This document shows, one piece after another, positions 1-5,412 of a stretch of 8,828 nucleotides of DNA; position 1 is the first letter of the stretch, and every line of letters begins with the position of its first letter. Source of the DNA: Methanobrevibacter sp. (lineage in GTDB: Archaea > Methanobacteriota > Methanobacteria > Methanobacteriales > Methanobacteriaceae); assembly GCA_031289975.1 (NCBI GenBank), contig JAITOM010000134.1, positions 1-8,828 on the forward strand, read 5' to 3'. Below the pieces are notes generated by a model, which was given only the letters and a program-made list of their open reading frames with translations, did no database searches and was not told the DNA's origin. Made by a program: the position numbers and the translations under genes.

Positions 1-491
1 TAAATTTATTAAAAGGATGGTGGTCAGAAGATGAATACTTCAAATATTTTTGAAGTCCTCAACCCCATACACTACTATTTGGTCTGATATCCATTGGATT
101 AAGATTGAAAAGTATGTAAATAAGTTACAAAAGCGGATATACCTGATTTATCTACTAACTCTTGGGATGGATGGTATACCAATGGATGGGATACCATTGA
201 AAAAATGATGATGACGCAAGAGAGTATATTGATATTACTAAAGATCATCAAAGTAAATATGGATCTTTTGAATGGAATGCATCACTTAATTCAAAACATG
301 TGCTTAGATTTTGGATAGGTACTATAAACCGTAATGTTACACGTTCTATAAGAGTAGATGATGTTGATTATAGTAAAGGTCTTTTCGTAGCTGCATATTA
401 TGCTTGGTGGGAACAACAAAGTATCGTATATTATTATGATACTTATGGTAGAGCCCGTACCACTACTTTGAACTACGACCCTTATTATTAA
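1..491 (+). pseudogene. Frameshifted 3' part of an unknown protein
   Basis: Protein-like sequence runs through here but changes frame several times, and it begins before the window. Positions 3-53 read NLLKGWWSEDEYFKYF and then stop. Another frame continues at about 59-120 (TIWSDIHWIKIEKYVNK). A third runs 124-203 (VTKADIPDLSTNSWDG, then YTNGWDTIEK). The original frame resumes at about 204 (NDDDAREYIDITKDHQ) and is open to TAA at 489-491. The joined reading is rich in Trp, Tyr and Asp and ends in an aromatic-rich tail (YYYDTYGRAR, NYDPYY). The A-run at 200-205 is an obvious site for one slip. A GTG at 300 could start a 63-residue peptide, but the same frame is clearly protein-like upstream of it, so I do not take it as a start. 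I do not recognise the family. At least three indels are needed to rebuild it, so it is almost certainly dead. Confidence 0.6.
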
Positions 492-499
492 TTAAATTA

Positions 500-542
500 T
501 AACTACTGGTGTTATTGAGAAGGTTCGATTCCTTCTTAGTTA
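500..542 (+). other. tRNA-like mini-element (T-arm plus acceptor, no D or anticodon arm)
   Basis: GAAGG-TTCGATT-CCTTC at 519-535 is a canonical tRNA T-arm: a 5-bp stem and a 7-base loop fitting TTCRANN. It is followed directly by TTAGTTA (536-542). TAACTA at 500-505 pairs with TAGTTA at 537-542, as an acceptor stem would. Only 13 bases lie between the 5' strand and the T-arm, so the D-arm and anticodon arm are absent and this cannot be a normal tRNA. It may be a deleted tRNA, a relic of a tRNA-derived attachment site, or chance. The T-stem can also be extended outward with wobble pairs into one 10-bp hairpin (514-540), a simpler explanation that needs no tRNA. Confidence 0.3.
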
Positions 543-546
543 TATT

Positions 547-581
547 AGGTGGGTATGTTTCTAATCCACCTTATATTTTTT
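547..581 (+). terminator. Hairpin plus T-run, possible terminator
   Basis: AGGTGG (547-552) pairs with CCACCT (566-571) across a 13-base loop, and six Ts follow at 576-581. It lies just after the tRNA-like element and 55 bases after the end of the broken gene. It could end transcription from either. Archaeal termination relies mainly on the T-run; the hairpin makes this stand out from other T-rich spots. Confidence 0.35.
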
Positions 582-596
582 AAAATATATATTTTA

Positions 597-674
597 GAAT
601 TTGTTTTTGATTATAGTTTTGGTGATGTTACTGATGCTTATCATACTAAACAATCTAAAGGAGCATTTTTATGA
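597..674 (+). pseudogene. Possible 3' end of a lost gene
   Basis: An open stretch reads EFVFDYSFGDVT then DAYHTKQSKGAFL and stops at TGA 672-674. Its composition is more protein-like than the surrounding AT-rich DNA. Upstream in frame (555-596) the translation turns into low-complexity hydrophobic residues, so the true 5' part seems to be missing. The stop overlaps the ATG of the next small ORF as ATGA, an arrangement typical of adjacent genes in one operon. I do not recognise the peptide. Confidence 0.25.
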
Positions 675-736
675 ATAATTTTTCATTATATAAAATATCA
701 ATATTTTCACGGTTATGTTTTTTTCTTGAACTTTAG
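671..736 (+). pseudogene. Possible truncated 5' end of a gene
   Basis: ATG at 671 is preceded at good spacing by AAAGGAG (657-663), a credible ribosome binding site, and overlaps the preceding stop (ATGA). The reading frame gives MNNFSLYKISIF then SRLCFFLEL and stops at TAG 734-736, 21 residues. It runs into the opposing minus-strand fragment (713-883). This suggests that the rest of the gene was replaced or deleted. It could also be a real small hydrophobic peptide. No function can be given. Confidence 0.25.
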
Positions 737-1104
737 GATTTGCATTGAATTATAATAACCCGTTCTATTATAATATGTGTTTTCACCTTTTTCTATAGTA
801 ATTGGATTTGATCCAGGACTAAGATAACCTGTTTTATCATAATATGTTTTAAAACTGTTTTGATGACTTAAATATCCTGGTTTTTAATATTATTTTTTTT
901 TAAATATCGTTGAAAAGGTTTTAAATTTAATTTAAAATGATGGGCTGATTCTTTTAATGTACGGTTTTGATTGATATAATAATCAATAACTTTATTTAAA
1001 TCTAAATTTGATTTAATTAATTTCACTTTATCATTATAATTAATTAATTTATGTAATTTTTTTATATTTAATGTAATCCCCATAACTAAATCCGAATTTA
1101 TCAC
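713..1104 (-). pseudogene. Helix-turn-helix protein with YYxxTGY-repeat C-terminus, one frameshift
   Basis: The N-terminal part (1104 to 868; ATG at 1083 or GTG at 1104) contains a helix-turn-helix-like block, VIDYYINQNRTLKESAHHF then KLNLKPFQRYLKKNNIK. The frame ends at TAA a few codons later, but a neighbouring frame is open from 883 to TAA at 713-715. That frame carries PGYLSHQNSFKTYYDKTGY, LSPGSNPITIEKGEN and TYYNRTGYYNSMQ. The two join if one base is restored in the A-run on this strand (plus-strand T-run 881-885). The second part has two copies of a T-YY-x2-TG-Y unit separated by a PGSNP...EK spacer. This resembles in layout the 'T.lekYGv.NPsqnpe...eK' repeats seen in phage and giant-virus endonuclease-like proteins; that comparison is from memory. 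It is probably a relic of a selfish or phage-derived DNA-binding gene. The module is paralogous to the upstream neighbour. Confidence 0.5.
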
Positions 1105-1445
1105 TATATTTTATTATTAGTTAAACCATTATCAAGAGCTAATTGTACTTCTTCTGGACTTATATTACTTATAAATATTTTATATTTCTTATGTGAGTTA
1201 TCACTGGCTAATTTTTGATCTTTTTTAATTTTATTGTTTTTTAGTTGCATTCTAAATTGATCTTCACTTAAATTGAAATATTTTGCGGATTTTTTACGTG
1301 TGTGATTATCAGTAATATAATATTGAATAACATCATTTTTATCAATAGAGTTAAAATTTGTTTTCAATTTGTCAATATGGCTTGTTAAATTATATGTTTT
1401 TTTAAATTTATAATAATTTTTTAAATTTACCTTATTATTGCCCAT
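1104..1445 (-). CDS. Small helix-turn-helix domain protein, possibly a fragment
   Basis: A 113-residue frame starts at ATG 1445; no clear ribosome binding site precedes it. Residues of the central block, NDVIQYYITDNHTRKKSA then KYFNLSEDQFRMQLKNNKIK, look like a helix-turn-helix of the 'YYI..N.T.k.SA..F.ls...F...LK.N.IK' kind found in transposase, homing-endonuclease and phage regulators. The C-terminal tail (YKIFISNISPEEVQLALDNG) is unlike the neighbour's. The next minus-strand frame has the same block at the same spacing, so the two are tandem duplicates. This frame's stop TAG overlaps the possible GTG start of that neighbour by one base. It may be a separate small protein or the N-terminal half of a longer gene that is now broken. 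It is unusually Lys/Asn-rich. Confidence 0.45.
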   Translation of the reverse strand: MGNNKVNLKNYYKFKKTYNLTSHIDKLKTNFNSIDKNDVIQYYITDNHTRKKSAKYFNLSEDQFRMQLKNNKIKKDQKLASDNSHKKYKIFISNISPEEVQLALDNGLTNNKI

Positions 1446-1469
1446 ATTTCATTGAATGCAATTTTCATG

Positions 1470-1490
1470 ATCCATATTCTTAATATGGAT
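1470..1490. repeat. Perfect 9-bp palindrome with CTT loop
   Basis: ATCCATATT (1470-1478), loop CTT, AATATGGAT (1482-1490). It lies 25 bp upstream of the minus-strand helix-turn-helix frame. It could be an operator for a dimeric regulator, or another of the three-base-loop palindromes that recur at 4608-4735. Confidence 0.5.
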
Positions 1491-1505
1491 TTATAATCCT
1501 TTATT

Positions 1506-1518
1506 CCATATTTTATGG
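1506..1518. repeat. Short CCATA palindrome with TTT loop
   Basis: CCATA (1506-1510), TTT, TATGG (1514-1518). It shares the CCATAT core with the perfect palindrome 16 bp to its left, so the two may be half-sites of one regulatory region. Five base pairs alone would be weak evidence. Confidence 0.3.
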
Positions 1519-1544
1519 CTTAATAATCAGATTTAAGCTTATTG

Positions 1545-1618
1545 GGAGGTAAATGAAAAAATAGAAACATTTATATGGTATTGGTTATTATAATATTATA
1601 TGCCATGGTGGACATATT
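1545..1618 (+). pseudogene. Broken start of a small membrane peptide
   Basis: GGAGGT (1545-1550) is the best ribosome binding site in this spacer and stands before ATG at 1553. The frame stops after three codons (ATG AAA AAA TAG). If the A-run 1556-1561 were one base shorter, the product would be MKNRNIYMVLVIIIILYAMV and four more residues, a single membrane-spanning segment. This looks like a gene start killed by a homopolymer slip, or else a sequencing error in that run. Confidence 0.25.
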
Positions 1619-1789
1619 TTTTTAGCTTAAAACATATTTTATTGCAAACATTCATAATTGATAAATTTATGTGATTATATTATGAAACCGTTGAATGGTT
1701 GAGAAGTGTATTGCAAGAATTGGTGTTAAACTATATTGTTGAAAATTTATTTTTAACTTAAATAAATTTTAATTTCATGAATGATTTAA

Positions 1790-3106
1790 ATGGAAACAAA
1801 AAATATTCTGATTGAAAATGGAACGTTAATAACTCCTATTGAAACTGGATTTATTAAAACCATTAAAAATGCTTCATTATTAATTGAAAATGATAAAATA
1901 GCTGAAATTTCTAATACTAATAAGATCTCTAAAAATGGTGTTGATGAAGTTATAGATGCTAATGAAAAAATCATCATGCCATCTATTATAAATACTCACA
2001 CACATGTTTCAATGAGTTTACTTCGTGGATTAGCGGATGATTTAGAATTAAATTCTTGGTTAAATGATTATATATGGCCTATGGAAGCTAAATTAGATAA
2101 TGAAATTACATACTATGGTGCATTACTATCGCATATTGAAATGATAAAGTCTGGAACAACAACATTTAATGACATGTACTTTTTTATGGAGGATGTTGCT
2201 AATGCAACAATAGATAGTGGAATTAGAGCTTGTTTATCCCATGGTATGATAGATTTTGGAGATGAAGAAAAAAGAAAGAATGAAATTAAAAAGTCATTAG
2301 AGCTACTTAAGTATTGTAAAGGAAAAGATAGGCTTAGAGGATTTTTAGGACCTCACTCTCCAATTACAGTATCTGAAGAACTTTTATTAGAGTCAAGAAA
2401 AATAGCCAATAAATATGGGGTTGGATTACATATTCATGTTAATGAGACTAAAAAAGAAGTAGATGATATTTTAAATACAAAAAATATGAGATCTTTTCAA
2501 TATTTAGAGAACATTGGATTTTTAGGTGAAGATGTAATAGCAGCACATTGTGTTTGGTTATCAGATGAAGAAATTGATATTATAAAAGCTCATGATATTA
2601 AAGTTTCTTATAATCCATCAAGTAATATGAAATTATCATCTGGAATAGCACCAATACATAAATTACTTGATAAAAAAGTTTTAATATCCTTAGGTACTGA
2701 TGGTTCAGCATCTAATAATAATTTAGACATGTTTGAGGAGATTAAAATAGCTTCTCTTCTTCAAAAAGTTCATACATTAAATCCTAAGGTTTTAAATGCT
2801 AATGAATCTTTTAAATTGATTACAATCAATGGTGCTAAAGCATTGGGTTTAGATAATGAAATAGGTTCCATTGAAATTGGAAAAAAAGCAGATATAATCT
2901 TAATTGATACTTTTTCTCCTAATTTAACTCCAAATACCAATTCATTAATATCTCATTTAATTTATTCTGGAAATGGATCTAATGTAGATACTACAATTTG
3001 TAATGGGGAAGTTTTGATGGAGAATAAACAACTTAAAGTTTTAAATGAAAAAGATATAATTGAAAAAGCTAATAGTATTAATCAAAAACTTAAAGTAACT
3101 ATTTAA
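1790..3106 (+). CDS. dadD: 5'-deoxyadenosine / methylthioadenosine / SAH deaminase
   Basis: This zinc-dependent amidohydrolase (438 residues) removes the 6-amino group of 5'-deoxyadenosine, 5'-methylthioadenosine and S-adenosylhomocysteine, giving inosine derivatives and ammonia. In methanogens the Methanocaldococcus homologue (DadD) is known to accept all three by-products of SAM chemistry. Metal ligands are visible: H70 and H72 (NTHTHVSMSLLRG), H216 in HIHVNET with E219, H253 in AAHCVWLSDEE, and D304 in GTDGSASNN. Substrate-pocket positions of the MTA/SAH deaminase family are also present: E99 in PMEAKL and H189 in GPHSP. The small N-terminal beta domain (1-60) and C-terminal return strand (IGKKADIILID, about 364-374) are complete, and the length is normal. 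ATG 1790 is chosen because the frame is closed just upstream. The ribosome binding site is only a partial match (TGAT). The gene faces purP and appears to be a single-gene unit. The exact substrate preference is inferred. Confidence 0.92.
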   Translation: METKNILIENGTLITPIETGFIKTIKNASLLIENDKIAEISNTNKISKNGVDEVIDANEKIIMPSIINTHTHVSMSLLRGLADDLELNSWLNDYIWPMEAKLDNEITYYGALLSHIEMIKSGTTTFNDMYFFMEDVANATIDSGIRACLSHGMIDFGDEEKRKNEIKKSLELLKYCKGKDRLRGFLGPHSPITVSEELLLESRKIANKYGVGLHIHVNETKKEVDDILNTKNMRSFQYLENIGFLGEDVIAAHCVWLSDEEIDIIKAHDIKVSYNPSSNMKLSSGIAPIHKLLDKKVLISLGTDGSASNNNLDMFEEIKIASLLQKVHTLNPKVLNANESFKLITINGAKALGLDNEIGSIEIGKKADIILIDTFSPNLTPNTNSLISHLIYSGNGSNVDTTICNGEVLMENKQLKVLNEKDIIEKANSINQKLKVTI

Positions 3107-3210
3107 TTATGGAAAAAATATAAAATTTTAAAACCTCTTTTATCAAAGCTTAATAATTTATTATAAAATATTATTGAATGTTAATAGCCTAATATTTTGA
3201 TAGAAATAAA
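3107..3210. terminator. Convergent 3' spacer between dadD and purP
   Basis: Both flanking genes end here. On the plus strand a short pyrimidine run (CCTCTTTT, about 3133-3140) follows dadD by roughly 25 bases. On the minus strand a run of six Ts (plus-strand AAAAAA at 3114-3119) lies about 90 bases beyond purP. These are the likely U-rich stop signals; no strong hairpin is seen. Confidence 0.3.
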
Positions 3211-4302
3211 TTAAGTTATAATTTTGCTTAATTCTCTTTTTTCAATAGCTGTTTTTATTTCAAGAGCTATTCTTCTTCCCATACTCATTCCTGGGCCATG
3301 TTTTAAATAGCTGTAAGAAGAACCATTCATAAAAGAGTTAGTTCCACCATCAATCCTTGCACTAATCTCAAAGACAATAACTTCAAGATCATCATTAACA
3401 AGAGTTTGCATACAAAATGGACCATTTAATCCTGGAGGAACTAATTTATTTGCTGATTTCACTAATTTATCTCCAATATCAAATACTTGAGTAAGTAAAG
3501 ACTCTCTCATTACAACAGGATGATTACCAGTAATTAAATACGACGGATCAAAATTAATATCTAATTGATCTTTCGCTGGGATTCTTACAAGACCATCAAT
3601 ACTTGATTCATATCTACTATCCATACCCATTAATTCAACTTCATCATTTAATTGTGAATAAAAATAATGAATACAATAGTTACAACCAGCAACATACTCT
3701 TCAATATGGGTCTGTTCAACATCACTATCTTTTATCCATCCCCTTGATTTCATATTATTGATTTTACGATTGAATTCGTCATGAGAAGATGCTACAAAGT
3801 ATCCTCTTCCACCTCTTGCTCCAGGAAACTTGACAATAACTGACCTATCGATATCTTTTGGGTTATCATATTTTTTAGGAATTCTAATATTTTTTTCAAC
3901 TAACAACTTCCTTTCGAGATCTCTTTCAGCTTCCCATCGTAAAATCTCTCGATTTCCATACATAGGAACTATAAAATCATTTTCAATTTCATCAAGACCA
4001 GCGTAAGCAACAAATGAGCCATGTGGAATAACAATACTATTCAATGATTGTAATTTTTTTTGAATATCAGAATTCACAATATCACTAAATTTATCTATTA
4101 GGATATATTCATCAGCTGCATTAAATCGTTTGTAAGGAGTTTCCCTTCCTTTTTCACATACAACAGCTGTTTTAAAGCCTTCTTCTTTAGCACCGTTTAA
4201 AATATGTAATGATGTGTGGCTTCCAAGTGTAGCTATTGTTATTCCATCTTTATCATATCTATTTAAAACATCATTTATCTCTTCTTTTTTTAGATTACTC
4301 AT
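3211..4302 (-). CDS. purP: FAICAR synthetase (formate-dependent), IMP biosynthesis
   Basis: PurP joins formate to AICAR with ATP, giving FAICAR, the penultimate step to IMP. It is the archaeal, folate-independent alternative to the PurH transformylase. I place the start at ATG 4302 rather than the in-frame ATG 14 codons upstream: GGGGGA (4308-4313) sits at ribosome-site distance, and the resulting 363 residues match the usual ~360. Seen in the protein: the AICAR-side N-terminal motif ATLGSHTSLHI (24-34); the ATP-grasp glycine-rich loop VKFPGARGGRGYFVA (157-171); the acidic EEYVAGCNYCIHYFYS (201-216); DSRYESSIDGL (228-238); and the metal-binding stretch EISARIDGGTN (312-322). Nothing is missing. 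It faces dadD and is followed upstream by more than 1 kb of non-coding DNA, so it appears to have its own promoter, which I cannot pin down. It acts in the cytoplasm as an oligomer in characterised homologues. Confidence 0.95.
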   Translation of the reverse strand: MSNLKKEEINDVLNRYDKDGITIATLGSHTSLHILNGAKEEGFKTAVVCEKGRETPYKRFNAADEYILIDKFSDIVNSDIQKKLQSLNSIVIPHGSFVAYAGLDEIENDFIVPMYGNREILRWEAERDLERKLLVEKNIRIPKKYDNPKDIDRSVIVKFPGARGGRGYFVASSHDEFNRKINNMKSRGWIKDSDVEQTHIEEYVAGCNYCIHYFYSQLNDEVELMGMDSRYESSIDGLVRIPAKDQLDINFDPSYLITGNHPVVMRESLLTQVFDIGDKLVKSANKLVPPGLNGPFCMQTLVNDDLEVIVFEISARIDGGTNSFMNGSSYSYLKHGPGMSMGRRIALEIKTAIEKRELSKIIT

Positions 4303-4440
4303 AATTTTCCCCCAATTATAAATTAAAGAGAATATTATACTCAATTTTTCTTTACTTTAATATTAATAAGATAAAATATCAATGCAATGAAAAAAAACAT
4401 GATAATTACAATCTTTTTTAGCAAAGAAAATATTTTTTAC

Positions 4441-4766
4441 TATAGTGTTCTGCATAATTAATGTATTCTATTATTCATCAAAAAGTTTTTTGCAAATTAT
4501 TTTTTCAAATATTAATATTTGTCTTTTAAATTTAATTTAAAGAAATAAAAATCATTTTTGATTGCAAATATTTAATTGGATTTTAAATATAATTAATATA
4601 TAAATAAAGAAAAACTTCGTTTTTCTAAGTGAAATAAAAAATTTCACTAAAGAAAATCAAAGATTTGTTATCAAAGATAACTTAGGAAAATCGAAGATTT
4701 TTCGTTTCTAACTTTAAAAACTAAAAGTTTTTAAAATAAAAGAAAATAATTTTACAGAACACTATA
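4441..4766. mobile_element. 326-bp palindrome-rich element with 12-bp terminal inverted repeats
   Basis: TATAGTGTTCTG (4441-4452) is repeated exactly as its reverse complement CAGAACACTATA (4755-4766). If the outermost TA pairs are read as a duplicated TA target, the element proper is 4443-4764. This would fit an insertion by an IS630/Tc1-mariner type transposase; that is inference, and no transposase is present. Inside are many short palindromes: CAAATATTAATATTTG (4506-4521, perfect), AAAAAT-C-ATTTTT (4547-4559) and the hairpin array at 4608-4735. It abuts the next element with only one base (4767) between them. A MITE or a palindromic intergenic repeat are the likely readings. Confidence 0.55.
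4608..4735. repeat. Array of six consecutive short hairpins
   Basis: Six hairpins follow one another with almost no spacer: AGAAAAAC-TTC-GTTTTTCT (4608-4626); AGTGAAAT-AAAAA-ATTTCACT (4628-4648); AAATC-AAA-GATTT (4654-4666); GTTATC-AAA-GATAAC (4667-4681); AAAATC-GAA-GATTTT (4687-4701); TTTAAAAACT, loop AAA, AGTTTTTAAA (4713-4735). Five of the six loops are three bases. CTAAG (4625-4629) also pairs with CTTAG (4681-4685), enclosing hairpins 2 to 4. Stems differ in sequence, so this is structural rather than sequence repetition. Confidence 0.75.
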
Positions 4767-4767
4767 C

Positions 4768-5030
4768 TATAGTCATCATGGAAAAGTTCTTAAATTTTAA
4801 AATGATAATTTTTTTATTAAATTATTTAATTTCAAATATCACTTTATAAAAATTTATAATTTTAAATTTTAAATAATATAAATATATATTAATTAATACA
4901 ACTAATTTTAAATTAATATTTATAAAATCTATGATTTTATAAGTCAAAAAATTTCTAATTTTTGCTATTTTTTAATAATATTTAATTTTTAAAAAAATTA
5001 TTTATTAAGAACTTTATCAAAACCACTATA
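4768..5030. mobile_element. 263-bp AT-rich element, TATAG ends; second copy at 8710
   Basis: The left end reads TATAGTCATCATGG then AAAAGTTCTTAA. The reverse complement of the right end reads TATAGTGGTTTTGAT then AAAGTTCTTAA, so the ends form imperfect inverted repeats of about 26 bp. The right boundary is supported independently: an inverted copy at 8710-8828 starts at exactly the same TATAG and matches inward. Two three-base-loop hairpins lie inside: TTATAAAATC-TAT-GATTTTATAA (4920-4942) and AAAAATT-TCT-AATTTTT (4947-4963). No coding capacity. It shares the TATAGT start with the preceding element, so the two may be mobilised by the same type of enzyme. Confidence 0.55.
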
Positions 5031-5040
5031 TTTAAAAATA

Positions 5041-5222
5041 ATGATTAAGGCTCATGCACACAACACATTGCAAAGTTTTTAATTAAGTTAAATTGAAAAT
5101 AGCTATAATTATTTTAGATATATTTGCATTATTTACTAATATAATGATATTTGTATTTAATTTAATTGATTTTTATAAATTTTATCAAATTTGCCATATA
5201 TTAGTGCATGAGCCATGATTAA
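5041..5222. mobile_element. MITE (5049-5214) flanked by 8-bp target duplication
   Basis: The element proper is 166 bp. It begins GGCTCATGCAC (5049-5059) and ends GTGCATGAGCC (5204-5214), an exact 11-bp inverted repeat. With one gap and mostly C/T differences the similarity extends inward to about 29 bp (…CATTGCAAA / …TATGGCAAA). ATGATTAA occurs directly on both sides (5041-5048 and 5215-5222), which is a clean 8-bp target duplication. There is no reading frame inside, so it must be moved in trans. Ends starting GGCTC with 8-bp duplications are typical of the ISL3 and IS1595 families. As I remember it, ISM1 of Methanobrevibacter smithii also has 29-bp ends and an 8-bp duplication. Assignment to a family needs sequence comparison. 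Confidence 0.8.
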
Positions 5223-5243
5223 TTACAAACATTTTTACATCCT

Positions 5244-5300
5244 ATAATTTAATAAAAAAATTATAATTCAAAATTTAAGAACTTTTCCATAATGCCTATA
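5244..5300. repeat. Inverted solo copy of the 4768 terminus
   Basis: Read on the minus strand, this begins TATAGGCATTATGG, continues AAAAGTTCTTAAATTTT, and matches 4768-4825 almost throughout. The stretch 4778-4798 is matched exactly by 5270-5290; after a short diverged patch, ATAATTTTTTT then ATTAAATTAT matches again. Only the 4768 end is represented, so it is either a solo terminus left by deletion or the true far end of a larger element (4768-5300) into which the MITE jumped. Confidence 0.65.
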
Positions 5301-5311
5301 TGTGGTAGTAG

Positions 5312-5347
5312 ATAGAAATAATGATTTTAAATAGAAATGATGATTTT
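5312..5347. repeat. Two-copy 17-bp direct repeat
   Basis: ATAGAAATAATGATTTT (5312-5328) is followed at a 19-bp period by ATAGAAATGATGATTTT (5331-5347), one mismatch. It lies downstream of the Mur ligase stop. It is probably a slippage product. Confidence 0.45.
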
Positions 5348-5412
5348 TTACCAATTTTGAATTCTTGTTGTCCAATAATAAGATGTTCTATTTTTCAAAT
5401 TTTTCATAATTG

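Larger units (their letters stand above)
1446..1789. other. Non-coding spacer with gene relics, upstream of dadD
   Basis: No intact gene is visible here. It holds two short palindromes (1470-1490 and 1506-1518), a strong ribosome binding site leading into a broken hydrophobic peptide (1545-1618), and a possible zinc-ribbon relic near 1708-1738. The relic reads EVYCKN, then would continue CGVKLYC if two bases (TG) were restored. Promoter-like AT boxes for dadD (for example around 1663-1683 and 1744-1755) cannot be told apart from the AT background. Confidence 0.5.
4303..5412. other. 1.1-kb non-coding cluster of small inverted-repeat elements
   Basis: No reading frame here looks like a protein. 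The stretch is filled with structured repeats listed separately: a 326-bp inverted-repeat element (4441-4766), a second element (4768-5030), a MITE with target duplication (5049-5214), an inverted solo terminus (5244-5300) and a short direct repeat (5312-5347). Only 4303-4440 and 5348-5412 lack repeats; they are the 5' flank of purP and the 3' flank of the Mur ligase. Confidence 0.7.

Noticed and set aside
500..542. A functional tRNA gene
   Set aside because: At 43 bases there is no room for D and anticodon arms, so no anticodon can be named.
1680..1760. Minus-strand transposase C-terminus (IQRFHNIIT)
   Set aside because: A short open frame without a start, ribosome site or recognisable motif; likely chance.
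1786..1977. Minus-strand 63-residue frame
   Set aside because: It is antisense to the 5' end of dadD, whose frame is clearly the coding one.
4303..4344. Longer N-terminus for purP from ATG 4344
   Set aside because: The downstream ATG at 4302 has the G-rich ribosome site and gives the family's usual length.
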